Origin: Aquibium carbonis
GTDB taxonomy: Bacteria; Pseudomonadota; Alphaproteobacteria; Rhizobiales; Rhizobiaceae
Assembly (NCBI RefSeq): GCF_003970795.1
Contig: NZ_RWKW01000070.1
Location: 1 to 47,346 of the forward strand
DNA: 47,346 bases
Direction: 5' to 3'
Shown: positions 29,336 to 37,674 of the stretch, piece after piece
How positions within the stretch are numbered: position 1 is the stretch's first letter
How the letters are laid out: each line of letters opens with the position of its first letter
Program-made: the position numbers and the translations under genes
Notes under the pieces: generated by a model
The model's input: only the letters and a program-made list of their open reading frames with translations
What the model was told of the DNA's origin: nothing
Database searches by the model: none

Positions 29336-30052
29336 TCAGTCGGTCGCGGCGGCTCCGAACACTTCTTCGAAGGCCTGCTTCAGCGCCACGTCCAGATCGG
29401 CCATGGTAACCGGCAATCCGAGATCGACAAGGCTGGTCACGCCATGGCCGACGATACCGCACGGCACGATGCCGCCGAAATGCGACAGGTCGGGCTCGAC
29501 ATTGATGGCGATGCCGTGAAAGCTGACCCAGCGCCGCAGCCGGATGCCGATCGCCGCGATCTTGTCCTCGGCCGGGACGCCGGGTGCGAGCGACGGACGG
29601 TCGGGCCGCACCACCCAAACACCGACCCTGTCCTCGCGCCGCTCGCCCTTGACGTTGAAGCGGCCGAGCGTGCGGATGATCCACTCCTCCAGCGCGCCCA
29701 CGAACACGCGCACGTCCTCGCGCCGCCGCTTCAGGTCGAGCATGACGTAGGCCACGCGCTGTCCCGGCCCGTGATAGGTGTATTCGCCGCCGCGGCCAGC
29801 GTCGAAGACCGGGAACCGGTCGGGCTGCAGCAGGTCGGAGGGCCGCGCGCTCGTGCCGGCGGTGTAGAGCGGCGGATGCTCGACCAGCCACACCATCTCG
29901 CCCGCCGTCCCATCGCGGATGGCGGCGGCACGCGCTTCCATGAAGGCCAGCGCATGCGAATAGTCTACGGGCCGGTCCTCGATGCGCCACTCCACCGGGG
30001 CGCTGCCCGGAGCGGGGTGAAAATCGAGGCCGAGCTGGTTGCGCTGGAGCAT
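29336..30052 (-). CDS. lipB: Octanoyltransferase LipB
   Basis: A 238-residue lipoyl(octanoyl) transferase that moves octanoate from acyl carrier protein to the lipoyl domains of 2-oxoacid dehydrogenases. Family marks are [18 protein letters not shown] (about 88-105), the active-site lysine K164 in [18 protein letters not shown] and the acyl-thioester cysteine C198 in GGIVPCGI. I chose the ATG at 30052, which gives the usual length; the frame stays open far upstream without family similarity. It diverges from the tRNA-Leu gene across about 175 bases. Confidence 0.94.
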   Translation of the reverse strand: MLQRNQLGLDFHPAPGSAPVEWRIEDRPVDYSHALAFMEARAAAIRDGTAGEMVWLVEHPPLYTAGTSARPSDLLQPDRFPVFDAGRGGEYTYHGPGQRVAYVMLDLKRRREDVRVFVGALEEWIIRTLGRFNVKGERREDRVGVWVVRPDRPSLAPGVPAEDKIAAIGIRLRRWVSFHGIAINVEPDLSHFGGIVPCGIVGHGVTSLVDLGLPVTMADLDVALKQAFEEVFGAAATD

Positions 30053-30228
30053 CGTCGAAAAATCCTTCCGGGCCAGATATGGCGGCAAAGCCCGGGGCCG
30101 TCCACCCAGGCGATCGGACCAATCGTCATGCCATTGTCGAAACGGCGATTTATTCGTTTCGGCGCTCTTGTTTCCCGACAGGTGATTTGCTAAACGCCGC
30201 GAGCCGGTCAGGACCGGCCCTACCACGT

Positions 30229-30313
30229 GCGGTCGTGGCGGAATTGGTAGACGCGCAGCGTTGAGGTCGCTGTGGGGCAACCCGTGGAAGTTCGAGTCTT
30301 CTCGACCGCACCA
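30229..30313 (+). tRNA. tRNA-Leu(GAG)
   Basis: An 85-nucleotide tRNA with CCA encoded. The acceptor stem pairs GCGGTCG with CGACCGC; the anticodon stem CAGCG/CGCTG (30256-30260 with 30268-30272) encloses TTGAGGT, giving anticodon GAG at 30263-30265. A long variable arm (GTGGGGCAACCCGT) and GTTCGAGTC in the T arm fit class II tRNA-Leu. A strong terminator follows four bases after the CCA. Confidence 0.97.
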
Positions 30314-30317
30314 AAAC

Positions 30318-30339
30318 AACCCGCTTCGGCGGGTTTTTT
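30318..30339 (+). terminator. Intrinsic terminator of tRNA-Leu
   Basis: AACCCGC, loop TTCG, GCGGGTT, running into six T residues (30334-30339). This is a textbook Rho-independent terminator placed directly behind the tRNA. Confidence 0.93.
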
Positions 30340-30428
30340 CATGGCATCCGGTCATCGATGGGCACCGTCGCCTCGCCGCACGGAACGCCTCTGGCTCGGG
30401 CTCGTTCTGCCTTCGAATGGAGGCTGCC

Positions 30429-30617
30429 ATGACCAACGACCACAACCCCGACGACAAGAAGAGAAAGCTCCCGTCCGACGGCGTCGAGCGCAAGGCGCTG
30501 CGCCTCGCCGAAACCACCGATGTATCGGTGGGGCAGGCGCGGGAAATGATCCTCGAGCACGGCAAGGACAATCCCAGGGTCGAGCAGGAAGCGAAGAACT
30601 TCAAGGCCGAGGGCTGA
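30429..30617 (+). CDS. Short charged protein of unknown function
   Basis: A 62-residue hydrophilic protein, rich in Asp, Glu, Lys and Arg, with no membrane segment. The middle part ([20 protein letters not shown]) is likely helical and loosely recalls small rhizobial DUF3606-type proteins, but I cannot assign it. A clear GGAGG site lies six bases before the ATG. The gene stands alone between the tRNA terminator and a lipoprotein gene on the same strand. Confidence 0.65.
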   Translation: MTNDHNPDDKKRKLPSDGVERKALRLAETTDVSVGQAREMILEHGKDNPRVEQEAKNFKAEG

Positions 30618-30728
30618 CGGCGCAGGGCAGGGGATATCTGACCACGTTCGACCGCAAGTCCTCATTGCCGCTTGCCTGACTTGCGCCAAACCGCGAAGCT
30701 TTCTGGCGGGACAGGAGGGGACGCGACG

Positions 30729-31508
30729 ATGGCGGGGAGAATCAGGTTCTGGTCCGGGGCATTCGGGGCCAGCGTGCTCGCAGTCGTCCTGTCAGGCTGC
30801 ACCACGCTGCCCGATTTCGCCGAGCGCGATTTCATCAAGATGGAATCGCTCTTCTATTCGGTCGAGCAGGAACTCTGCGAATCGCTCGCCCTGATCAAGG
30901 GCGAGCCGGGCGTCGCGGCGAAACTCCGGGAAGCCGGCGTCTCGATCGACCGGCAGTACGCGAAGGTCACCGCCGGCCTCGAACTCATGAAGGTTCTGGA
31001 TGCGGGCGGCAACGCCACCTTCGTCATTCCCGTCAACAACGGCAATGCCGGGCTGGGTCTTGGCGCCACCAGCCGCAGGGTCAATTCGGTCCGCACCACG
31101 GTCTCCGTCTATTACCCCTTCACCGAGCTCGAATGCACCGGCCAGATCGCCAATCCCCCGGAGCGCATCGCCGGCGGACTCGGCCTCAAGGAGTGGATCC
31201 TCAACACCACGGTGGCGCTGATCAACGTGCGCGAGACGCCGGCTGCCTATTCCTACGAGGTCAGTTTCGACGTCACTCGAGACGCGCGCGCGCGGCCGAC
31301 GATTTCGCTGGCGACCTCGGGCTTCACCCTGATCGGTGGCGATCTGTCGCTCGGCGGCGCCCGCAAGCTCACCCATTGGCTCAGCGTCACCGTGCGCGAT
31401 GTCGCGCTCGATGATGCGCCAGCCAGCCGCGGCGGCATCCCGACCGGGGTACGCGACGCGCTGGACCGGGAGGAGGGGCTGGCGATCCTGCGCCGCGTCA
31501 AGGAATGA
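30729..31508 (+). CDS. Putative lipoprotein of unknown function
   Basis: A 259-residue protein with a lipoprotein signal: a basic start (MAGRIRF), a hydrophobic stretch and the lipobox VVLSGC, giving an acylated cysteine near residue 23. The mature part has no membrane segment and shows mixed alpha then beta-rich sequence (TFVIPVNNGNAGLGLGATS, YSYEVSFDVTRDARARPTIS). I do not recognise the family. The ATG at 30729 follows AGGAGGGG; an ATG at 30672 in frame would bury the signal. It would be an envelope protein, possibly moved by the LolCD machinery coded upstream. Confidence 0.75.
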   Translation: MAGRIRFWSGAFGASVLAVVLSGCTTLPDFAERDFIKMESLFYSVEQELCESLALIKGEPGVAAKLREAGVSIDRQYAKVTAGLELMKVLDAGGNATFVIPVNNGNAGLGLGATSRRVNSVRTTVSVYYPFTELECTGQIANPPERIAGGLGLKEWILNTTVALINVRETPAAYSYEVSFDVTRDARARPTISLATSGFTLIGGDLSLGGARKLTHWLSVTVRDVALDDAPASRGGIPTGVRDALDREEGLAILRRVKE

Positions 31509-31600
31509 AAGCGACACGAGCTTGCGATAGGCTTTGAGTTCGCCTCGCCGGCAGGCTAGACGGGTCGCTCAACCCTTTGCTCGCTGCCCTGGAGGTCGCC

Positions 31601-33016
31601 TTGGCCGAACTGGACGAAAACGTCGCCGAAGGCGCCGAGCCGCACATCGATGCCCCCGACATCTACAACGAGGATGGCGTCATAAAGCCGTCCTACGTCG
31701 CCCATATCGGCGCCGCCATCGCCGATCGCGACATCCTCACCCTCAAGCAGGACGTCGCCACCCTGCACCAGTCCGAGCTCGGCGATCTGCTCGAGGCGCT
31801 GATTCCCGACCAGCGCCGCGCGCTGGTGGAACTGCTCGGCGCCGACTTCGACTTCACCGCGCTCACCGAGGTGGACGAGGCGATCCGCATGCAGATCGTC
31901 GACGCCATGCCGAACGCGCAGATCGCGCAGGGCGTCCAGGAGCTGGATTCGGACGACGCGGTCTACATTCTCGAAGATCTCGACGAGGACGACCAGAACG
32001 AGATTCTGGCGCAGCTGCCCTTCACCGAGCGCATCAGGCTGCGTCGATCGCTCGACTATCCCGAAGAATCGGCCGGTCGGCGCATGCAGACCGAGTTCGT
32101 CGCCGTGCCGCCGTTCTGGACGGTCGGGCAGACCATCGACTACATGCGCGAGGACCAGAACCTCCCCGAGCACTTCTTCCAGATCTTCGTCATCGACCCG
32201 ACCTTCAAGCTGCTCGGCGCGGTCGATCTCGACAAGATCCTGCGCACCCAGCGATCGGTAAAGATCGAGGACGTGATGCACGAGACGCGCCACGCCATCC
32301 CGGCCACGATGGACCAGGAGGAGGCCGCGCGCGAGTTCCAGCAGTACGATCTTCTGTCCGCGGCCGTCGTCGACGAGAACGAGCGACTGGTCGGCGTGCT
32401 CACCATCGACGACGTGGTCGACGTCATCCAGCAGGAGGCCGAGGAAGATTTGATGCGCATGGGCGGCGTCGGCGACGAGGAACTGTCCGACAGCGTGCTC
32501 TCGACCTCGCGCTCGCGCGTGCCATGGCTGCTCGTCAACCTCGTGACGGCCTTCCTCGCGGCCTCGGTCATCAGCCTTTTCGACGCGACGATCGAGAAGG
32601 TCGTGGCGCTCGCCGTGCTGATGCCGATCGTCGCCGGCATGGGCGGCAATGCCGGCTCGCAGACGATGACGGTCACCGTGCGCGCGCTCGCCACGCGCGA
32701 TCTCGACATCTACAATGCTTGGCGCATCATCCGCCGCGAGATGCTGGTCGGCTTCATCAACGGCATCATCCTCGGGTTCCTGATCGGCCTCGTCGCCGGT
32801 GCCTGGTTCTCGCCGTCTATCGGCGTCATCATCGGGATCGCCATGGTCATCAACATGTTCGTGGCCGCGCTGGGCGGAATTCTCATCCCGCTGACGCTCG
32901 ACCGCTTCAAGATCGATCCCGCCGTCGCGTCGGCCGTCTTCGTGACGACGGTCACCGATGTCGTCGGCTTCTTCGCCTTCCTGGGGCTTGCCACTCTCTG
33001 GTTCAACTTCGGCTGA
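31601..33016 (+). CDS. mgtE: Magnesium transporter MgtE
   Basis: A 471-residue MgtE channel-like transporter for Mg2+. Order: an N-terminal superhelical domain (about 30-140), two CBS domains that sense Mg2+ (about 145-270; the second holds VDENERLVGVLTIDDVVDVI), a plug helix, and five transmembrane helices with the selectivity-region motif GMGGNAGSQTMTV. I chose TTG at 31601, with GGAGGT just upstream, giving the N-terminus LAELDENVAEG; a TTG at 31577 is also in frame. It converges with the DUF6455 gene across 27 bases. Confidence 0.93.
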   Translation: MAELDENVAEGAEPHIDAPDIYNEDGVIKPSYVAHIGAAIADRDILTLKQDVATLHQSELGDLLEALIPDQRRALVELLGADFDFTALTEVDEAIRMQIVDAMPNAQIAQGVQELDSDDAVYILEDLDEDDQNEILAQLPFTERIRLRRSLDYPEESAGRRMQTEFVAVPPFWTVGQTIDYMREDQNLPEHFFQIFVIDPTFKLLGAVDLDKILRTQRSVKIEDVMHETRHAIPATMDQEEAAREFQQYDLLSAAVVDENERLVGVLTIDDVVDVIQQEAEEDLMRMGGVGDEELSDSVLSTSRSRVPWLLVNLVTAFLAASVISLFDATIEKVVALAVLMPIVAGMGGNAGSQTMTVTVRALATRDLDIYNAWRIIRREMLVGFINGIILGFLIGLVAGAWFSPSIGVIIGIAMVINMFVAALGGILIPLTLDRFKIDPAVASAVFVTTVTDVVGFFAFLGLATLWFNFG

Positions 33017-33043
33017 GCCAGCGACTCGGGGCGGCGGCGTGCT

Positions 33044-33466
33044 TCAGTTCGAAACGACGCCGAAGGTCTCGAACGTATCGGCGTTGGGACAGAACCCGGG
33101 CGCGTTCTCCCGCGCCGTGCCGGCTTCCAGTTCTTCTTCGCAACGCCCCTTCGACTGGCAGCGCGAGCACAGCAAGGCGATGTCGCGCAGCATGCCCGGC
33201 GCCTGGCGGTCGACATCGCCCGCGTCGATCCCGTAGGCGGCCATCATCCGCCGCATCAGGCGGTTGGCGCCGACTCCATGCGAGATGACGTCCCGCAGGT
33301 CGCGAACCGACAGGCCGGCTTCGGCCGCGATCTCGGCGGCCAGCGCGGGATCCATCCCATCGATCTCGCGCAGCGAGACGACGGCATCGCGATGGTTGCG
33401 CCAGCGCCTGGCGATGCTTTCCAGCAGATGACGTACGCCGGTGGTGACGGCTGCTTGTGCGGGCAT
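33044..33466 (-). CDS. DUF6455 family cysteine-motif protein
   Basis: A 140-residue protein with no signal or membrane segment. The C-terminal half carries CSRCQSKGRCEEEL and NAPGFCPNADTF, a four-cysteine set resembling a metal or iron-sulfur site and typical of DUF6455 proteins. The N-terminal half has helices around MDPALAAEIAAEAGLSVRDL. An AAAGGAGGATC ribosome site precedes the ATG at 33466. A perfect FNR/FixK box lies upstream, so expression should rise at low oxygen. Function is unknown; a redox or metal role in microaerobic life is inference. Confidence 0.82.
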   Translation of the reverse strand: MPAQAAVTTGVRHLLESIARRWRNHRDAVVSLREIDGMDPALAAEIAAEAGLSVRDLRDVISHGVGANRLMRRMMAAYGIDAGDVDRQAPGMLRDIALLCSRCQSKGRCEEELEAGTARENAPGFCPNADTFETFGVVSN

Positions 33467-33487
33467 GGCGATCCTCCTTTTGGACGG

Positions 33488-33528
33488 ATGCTAGACCACG
33501 CGGTCAACCGCGCCTTGATCAGGATCAA
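33488..33528 (-). promoter_or_regulatory. FNR/FixK-type box and promoter of the DUF6455 gene
   Basis: TTGATCAGGATCAA at 33515-33528 matches TTGAT-N4-ATCAA exactly. On the minus strand a -10-like TAGCAT (complement of 33488-33493) has its centre 31 bases from the centre of the box, close to the class II spacing where the activator sits at about -41.5. The implied start near 33480 leaves a leader of about 14 bases holding the AAAGGAGGATC ribosome site. The box is also 117 bases from the metG ATG on the other strand, but it has no fitting -10 there. Confidence 0.8.
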
Positions 33529-33644
33529 CCGGCCCGCTGGAGCTTCGGCGCCGATCCGGGGCGGGGATGGCGTTCGCCGACACGATGCGCTATCTGCACC
33601 GCTTGATCACCACCACTTTCCCGCATTCCCGGAACCCGCTCATC

Positions 33645-35198
33645 ATGGCCACGGACACGTTCTACATCACGACCGCGATCTCCTATCCCAACGGCAAGCC
33701 CCATATCGGCCACGCCTACGAGATGATCGCGACGGATGCGATTGCGCGCTTCCAGCGTTGCGACGGCAAGGACGTCTATTTTCTCACCGGCACCGACGAG
33801 CATGGGATCAAGATGCTGCAGACGGCGCGCAAGGAGGGCATGACCCCGCGCGAGCTCGCAGACCGTAATTCGTCTGAATTCAAGAAGATGGCGGCTTCTC
33901 TCAACATATCGAATGATGATTTCATTCGCACGACCGAAGAGCGCCACTATCGCTCCAGCCAGGCGATCTGGTCGGCGATGGCGGCCAATGGCGACATCTA
34001 CAAGGACAGCTATGCCGGCTGGTACTCCGTGCGCGACGAAGCCTATTACGGCGAGGAGGAGACCGAGCTCCGCGACGACGGCGTCCGCTATGGGCCGCAG
34101 GACACGCCCGTCGAATGGGTCGAGGAGGAGAGCTACTTCTTCCGCCTGTCCGCCTATGGCGACAGGCTTCTGAAGCTCTACGACGAGCAGCCCGACTTCA
34201 TCGCCCCGCCCGAGCGCCGCAACGAAGTCGTCAGCTTCGTCAAACAGGGCCTGAAGGACCTGTCGGTTTCACGCACCACCTTCGACTGGGGCGTGCCGGT
34301 GCCCGGCGACGAGAAGCACGTCATGTATGTCTGGGTCGACGCCCTGACCAACTACATCACCGGTGTCGGCTATCCCGATGCCGACGCGCCGCTGTGGCAT
34401 CGCTGGCCGGCCGACATCCACGTCATCGGCAAGGACATCGTGCGCTTTCACGCCATCTACTGGCCGGCCTTCCTGATGTCGGCCGGCGTCGAGCTGCCGA
34501 AGCGGGTCTTCGGCCACGGCTTCGTCTTCAATCGGGGTGAGAAGATGTCGAAGTCGGTCGGCAACGTCATCGACCCCTTCGCGCTCGCAGAGCATTACGG
34601 GCTCGACCAGCTGCGCTATTTCCTGCTGCGCGACATTCCCTTCGGCCAGGACGGCAACTACAGCCACGAGGGCATCGTCACCCGCACCAACGCCGACCTC
34701 GCCAACGGCATCGGCAATCTGGCACAGCGTTCGCTGTCGATGATCGCCAAGAACTGCGGCGGCGTCGTTCCGCAGAAGGGCACGCTCGCCGCGGAGGACG
34801 AAGCTATTCTCACCGTCGCGACCGAAGCGCTCGACGTCGCGCGCAAGGCGATGGCCGGGCAGGCGATCCACCAGGCACTGGCGGCCGTCATCAACGTGGT
34901 GGCCGAGGCCGACCGCTACTTCGCCGGCCAGGCGCCGTGGGGGCTCAAGAAGACCGACCCCGATCGCATGGAGACGGTGCTTTGGACAACCGCCGAGGTG
35001 GTGCGCCGCATCGCTCTGATGCTCCAGCCCTATGTGCCGGACTCCGCGTCCAAGCTTCTCGACCTGCTGGCGGTTCCAGCCGACGTGCGGCTCTTTGCCC
35101 ATGCCGGAGACGCCGACTCGCTAGTGCCCGGTACGCCGCTTCCGGCGCCCTCGGGCGTCTTCCCGCGCTATGTCGAGCAGGACTCGGCGGGTGACTGA
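33645..35198 (+). CDS. metG: Methionyl-tRNA synthetase
   Basis: A 517-residue class I synthetase that charges tRNA-Met. The signature HIGH is at residues 20-23 (KPHIGHAYE) and KMSKS at 300-304. It lacks the C-terminal dimer domain of the longer E. coli form and the full four-cysteine zinc knuckle, as in the short alphaproteobacterial type. The ATG at 33645 begins the standard N-terminus ([17 protein letters not shown]); an upstream ATG at 33567 adds residues that do not look conserved. tatD follows within five bases. tmk and holB, frequent neighbours upstream of metG in alphaproteobacteria, are absent. Confidence 0.95.
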   Translation: MATDTFYITTAISYPNGKPHIGHAYEMIATDAIARFQRCDGKDVYFLTGTDEHGIKMLQTARKEGMTPRELADRNSSEFKKMAASLNISNDDFIRTTEERHYRSSQAIWSAMAANGDIYKDSYAGWYSVRDEAYYGEEETELRDDGVRYGPQDTPVEWVEEESYFFRLSAYGDRLLKLYDEQPDFIAPPERRNEVVSFVKQGLKDLSVSRTTFDWGVPVPGDEKHVMYVWVDALTNYITGVGYPDADAPLWHRWPADIHVIGKDIVRFHAIYWPAFLMSAGVELPKRVFGHGFVFNRGEKMSKSVGNVIDPFALAEHYGLDQLRYFLLRDIPFGQDGNYSHEGIVTRTNADLANGIGNLAQRSLSMIAKNCGGVVPQKGTLAAEDEAILTVATEALDVARKAMAGQAIHQALAAVINVVAEADRYFAGQAPWGLKKTDPDRMETVLWTTAEVVRRIALMLQPYVPDSASKLLDLLAVPADVRLFAHAGDADSLVPGTPLPAPSGVFPRYVEQDSAGD

Positions 35199-35202
35199 GA
35201 GC

Positions 35203-35997
35203 ATGCTCGTCGACAGCCACTGCCATCTCGACTTCCCGGATTTCGCACAGGAGCGCGACGCCGTGATCGCGCGCGCCGCCGCCGCGGGTGTCGGCATGAT
35301 GGTGACGATCTCGACGCGTGTCCGGCGCTTCGACGAAATCCGCGCCATCGCCGAGGCCCATGACCATGTCTGGTGCTCCGTCGGCACGCATCCGCACAAT
35401 GCCGGCGAAGAGATGGAGGTCACCACCGAAGATCTCGTGCGGCTTTCCGCACACCCCAAGGTCGTGGCGATCGGGGAGGCCGGGCTCGACTATTTCTACG
35501 ACAAGGCGCCGCGCGACGCGCAGGCACAAGGCCTGCGCCGTCACATCGCCGCCGCCCGCCAGACGGGGCTGCCGCTGGTCATCCATTCGCGCGACGCCGA
35601 CGACGACATGGCGGCGATCCTGAAGGAGGAAACAGGGAAGGGGGCCTTCCCCTTCGTCCTGCACTGCTTTTCGTCCGGCGCGCCACTGGCCGAGGCCGGC
35701 GTGAAACTCGGCGGCTACGTGTCCTTCTCCGGCATCCTGACCTTCAGGAAGTCGACAGAACTGCGCGACATCGCGGCGCGGGTTCCGCATGAGCGCCTGC
35801 TGGTCGAGACCGACGCGCCCTATCTGGCGCCGATGCCGCATCGCGGCCAGCGCAACGAACCGGCCTATGTCGCCCACACTGCAGGCGTTCTCGCCGAAAC
35901 GCTCGGCCTCACCGCCGAGGCGATCGCGCGCCAGACGACCGCCAATTTCCTGCGTCTCTTTTCGAAGGTGACGCCGCCCGCCGGGTACGCCGCCTGA
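35203..35997 (+). CDS. TatD family metal-dependent hydrolase
   Basis: A 264-residue TIM-barrel hydrolase of the TatD group, which includes deoxyribonucleases active in DNA repair and degradation. Metal ligands are in the opening VDSHCHLD motif, in GEAGLDYFYDKAP, HSRDADDD, LHCFSSG and ETDAPYLAP. I chose the ATG at 35203, just after metG; a GTG at 35191 and an ATG at 35170 inside metG are alternatives. Its stop overlaps the next start (TGATG). Confidence 0.92.
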   Translation: MLVDSHCHLDFPDFAQERDAVIARAAAAGVGMMVTISTRVRRFDEIRAIAEAHDHVWCSVGTHPHNAGEEMEVTTEDLVRLSAHPKVVAIGEAGLDYFYDKAPRDAQAQGLRRHIAAARQTGLPLVIHSRDADDDMAAILKEETGKGAFPFVLHCFSSGAPLAEAGVKLGGYVSFSGILTFRKSTELRDIAARVPHERLLVETDAPYLAPMPHRGQRNEPAYVAHTAGVLAETLGLTAEAIARQTTANFLRLFSKVTPPAGYAA

Positions 35998-36818
35998 TGC
36001 CGGGCGACGTCGTCCGCCTGACCATCCTTGGCTGCGGATCGTCGCCGGGCGTACCGCGCATCACGGGCGACTGGGGCAATTGCGATCCGTCGAACCCGAA
36101 GAACGTTCGCACCCGCGCATCGGCGCTGATCGAGCGCATCGCCGCGGATGGCAGACGGACGGTCGTCGTGGTCGACACCGGACCGGACTTCCGTGTCCAG
36201 ATGCTCCGCTCCGGCACGCGACGCCTGGACGCCGCCGTCTTCACCCACCCGCATGCCGACCACATGCACGGGATCGACGACCTGCGCGGTTATGCTCTGG
36301 AGCAGCGACGCCTGATGGACGTCTATGCCGACACCACCACGCTGAAGCGCCTGAACGATGCCTTCGGCTATTGCTTCCGCACGCCGCCGGGCAGTTCCTA
36401 TCCGCCAATCCTCAACGCGCGCGCCATCGACCACGACACGCCGTTCACGATCGACGGGGAGGGCGGTCCCCTCACCCTTGAGCCTTTGCCGCTGATCCAT
36501 GGCGACATTCTCTCGCTCGGATACCGCATCGGCGACATCGCCTACTGCCCCGACGTGTCGGATTTCCCAACCCAGACCATTGCCCGCCTTGCCGGCGTCG
36601 ACACGCTCGTCATCGACGCCTTGCAGCACAAGCCGCACCCGTCGCACCTGTCACTGGCGCAGGCGCTGGCCTGGATCGAACGCCTTGCGCCGCGCCGCGC
36701 CGTCTTGACCCACATGCACATTCCGCTGGACTACGAGACGACGAAGCGCGACACGCCGGACCATGTTGAGCCCGGCTTTGATGGTATGATGATCGAGCAT
36801 CCCGCGAGAACAAATTGA
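35997..36818 (+). CDS. Metallo-beta-lactamase-fold hydrolase, PhnP-like
   Basis: A 273-residue protein of the MBL superfamily. The zinc motif is THPHADHMHGIDDL, with other ligands expected at LIHGD, CPDVSDF and LTHMH. The opening TILGCGSSPGVPRI and the layout recall PhnP-type cyclic phosphodiesterases and tRNA-processing relatives. It is coupled to tatD by overlapping stop and start, a pairing that follows metG in many alphaproteobacteria. The exact substrate is unknown. Confidence 0.88.
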   Translation: MPGDVVRLTILGCGSSPGVPRITGDWGNCDPSNPKNVRTRASALIERIAADGRRTVVVVDTGPDFRVQMLRSGTRRLDAAVFTHPHADHMHGIDDLRGYALEQRRLMDVYADTTTLKRLNDAFGYCFRTPPGSSYPPILNARAIDHDTPFTIDGEGGPLTLEPLPLIHGDILSLGYRIGDIAYCPDVSDFPTQTIARLAGVDTLVIDALQHKPHPSHLSLAQALAWIERLAPRRAVLTHMHIPLDYETTKRDTPDHVEPGFDGMMIEHPARTN

Positions 36819-36842
36819 TTTCGCTCTATTTTAGGTGATCGT

Positions 36843-37313
36843 ATGAGCAAGAGCATCGAACGGGTTCGCCAGGCTGCAGATGCCGCCGGTCTCGCCATCG
36901 AAATCCGGCGCATGGGCGAATCGACCCGCACCGCCGAAGAAGCCGCCACGCAGTGCGGCGTGTCGGTCGGCCAGATCGTCAAGTCGCTGATCTTCAAGGG
37001 CGAAGCCACCGGCAAGCTCTACCTGTTCCTGGTTTCCGGCGACAAGCGGCTCGATGGCGCCAAGGCCGCTGCGCTCACCGGCGAAGCGCTCGGCCGCGCC
37101 GATCCGCGCGAGATCCGCGATAGAACCGGCTTCGCCATCGGCGGCGTTTCACCACTCGGTCACCTCGAACCCATCAAGGCCTGGGGCGACCGGACGCTAG
37201 CCGCCTACGACATCGTCTGGGCCGCGGCCGGCGCGCACGACGCGGTATTTTCCGCTGAGCCGAATGCGCTGCTCGCCGCCGCTGGCGCGACGATCGCCGA
37301 TGTCGCGGTGTAG
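36843..37313 (+). CDS. YbaK/EbsC-type aminoacyl-tRNA deacylase
   Basis: A 156-residue protein of the YbaK/ProX editing family, which clears wrongly charged tRNA-Pro or tRNA-Cys. Family marks are CGVSVGQIVKSLIFKG, LYLFLVSGDKRLD and FAIGGVSPLGHL. Because the short ProS coded at 23651 has no editing domain of its own, a free-standing deacylase fits well with it. It sits 24 bases after the MBL gene and ends the metG run. Confidence 0.88.
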   Translation: MSKSIERVRQAADAAGLAIEIRRMGESTRTAEEAATQCGVSVGQIVKSLIFKGEATGKLYLFLVSGDKRLDGAKAAALTGEALGRADPREIRDRTGFAIGGVSPLGHLEPIKAWGDRTLAAYDIVWAAAGAHDAVFSAEPNALLAAAGATIADVAV

Positions 37314-37674
37314 GCGTCGCGGCGCCGTCCATCGGTCCACGTCCGACAGATCGCGTGGCATCTACACGGGCTCGTCGTCGAGGCTCGCATACGTCGACAG
37401 GGCGACGAAGAGTACCATTCGGCAGAGGCGCTGCAGACGCGCTGCCGGCCATCATCATTGCCTGACATATCTGCGTTAGTTCCATAATCTATCTTATGCG
37501 GCATTGACATCACGGCGTCGCGTCGCTCTTCGATCCGGTCTCCACCGGCCAGGCGCCCGATCCCGCTCCTCCCTGCCGGGACCTTTGCCCACAGACCGAA
37601 CGCGGCGACGAGCCGGCCGCCCCCGCCGCGTCATCCAAGGCCTCCTTCCGAACGACGCGCAACGCCCGAAGGCG
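37314..37674. other. 361-base gap between convergent genes
   Basis: This lies between the stops of the YbaK-type gene and the quinoprotein gene. I see no gene here. A short stem ACGCC/GGCGT with a CGAA loop lies at 37663-37675, touching the stop of the quinoprotein gene, but no U tract follows. A TTGACA at 37504 has no matching -10. Confidence 0.4.

Noticed and set aside
27315-29519. A 734-codon plus-strand open frame opposite ggt
   Set aside because: Shadow of ggt, which has a signal peptide, catalytic threonine and strong ribosome site on the minus strand.
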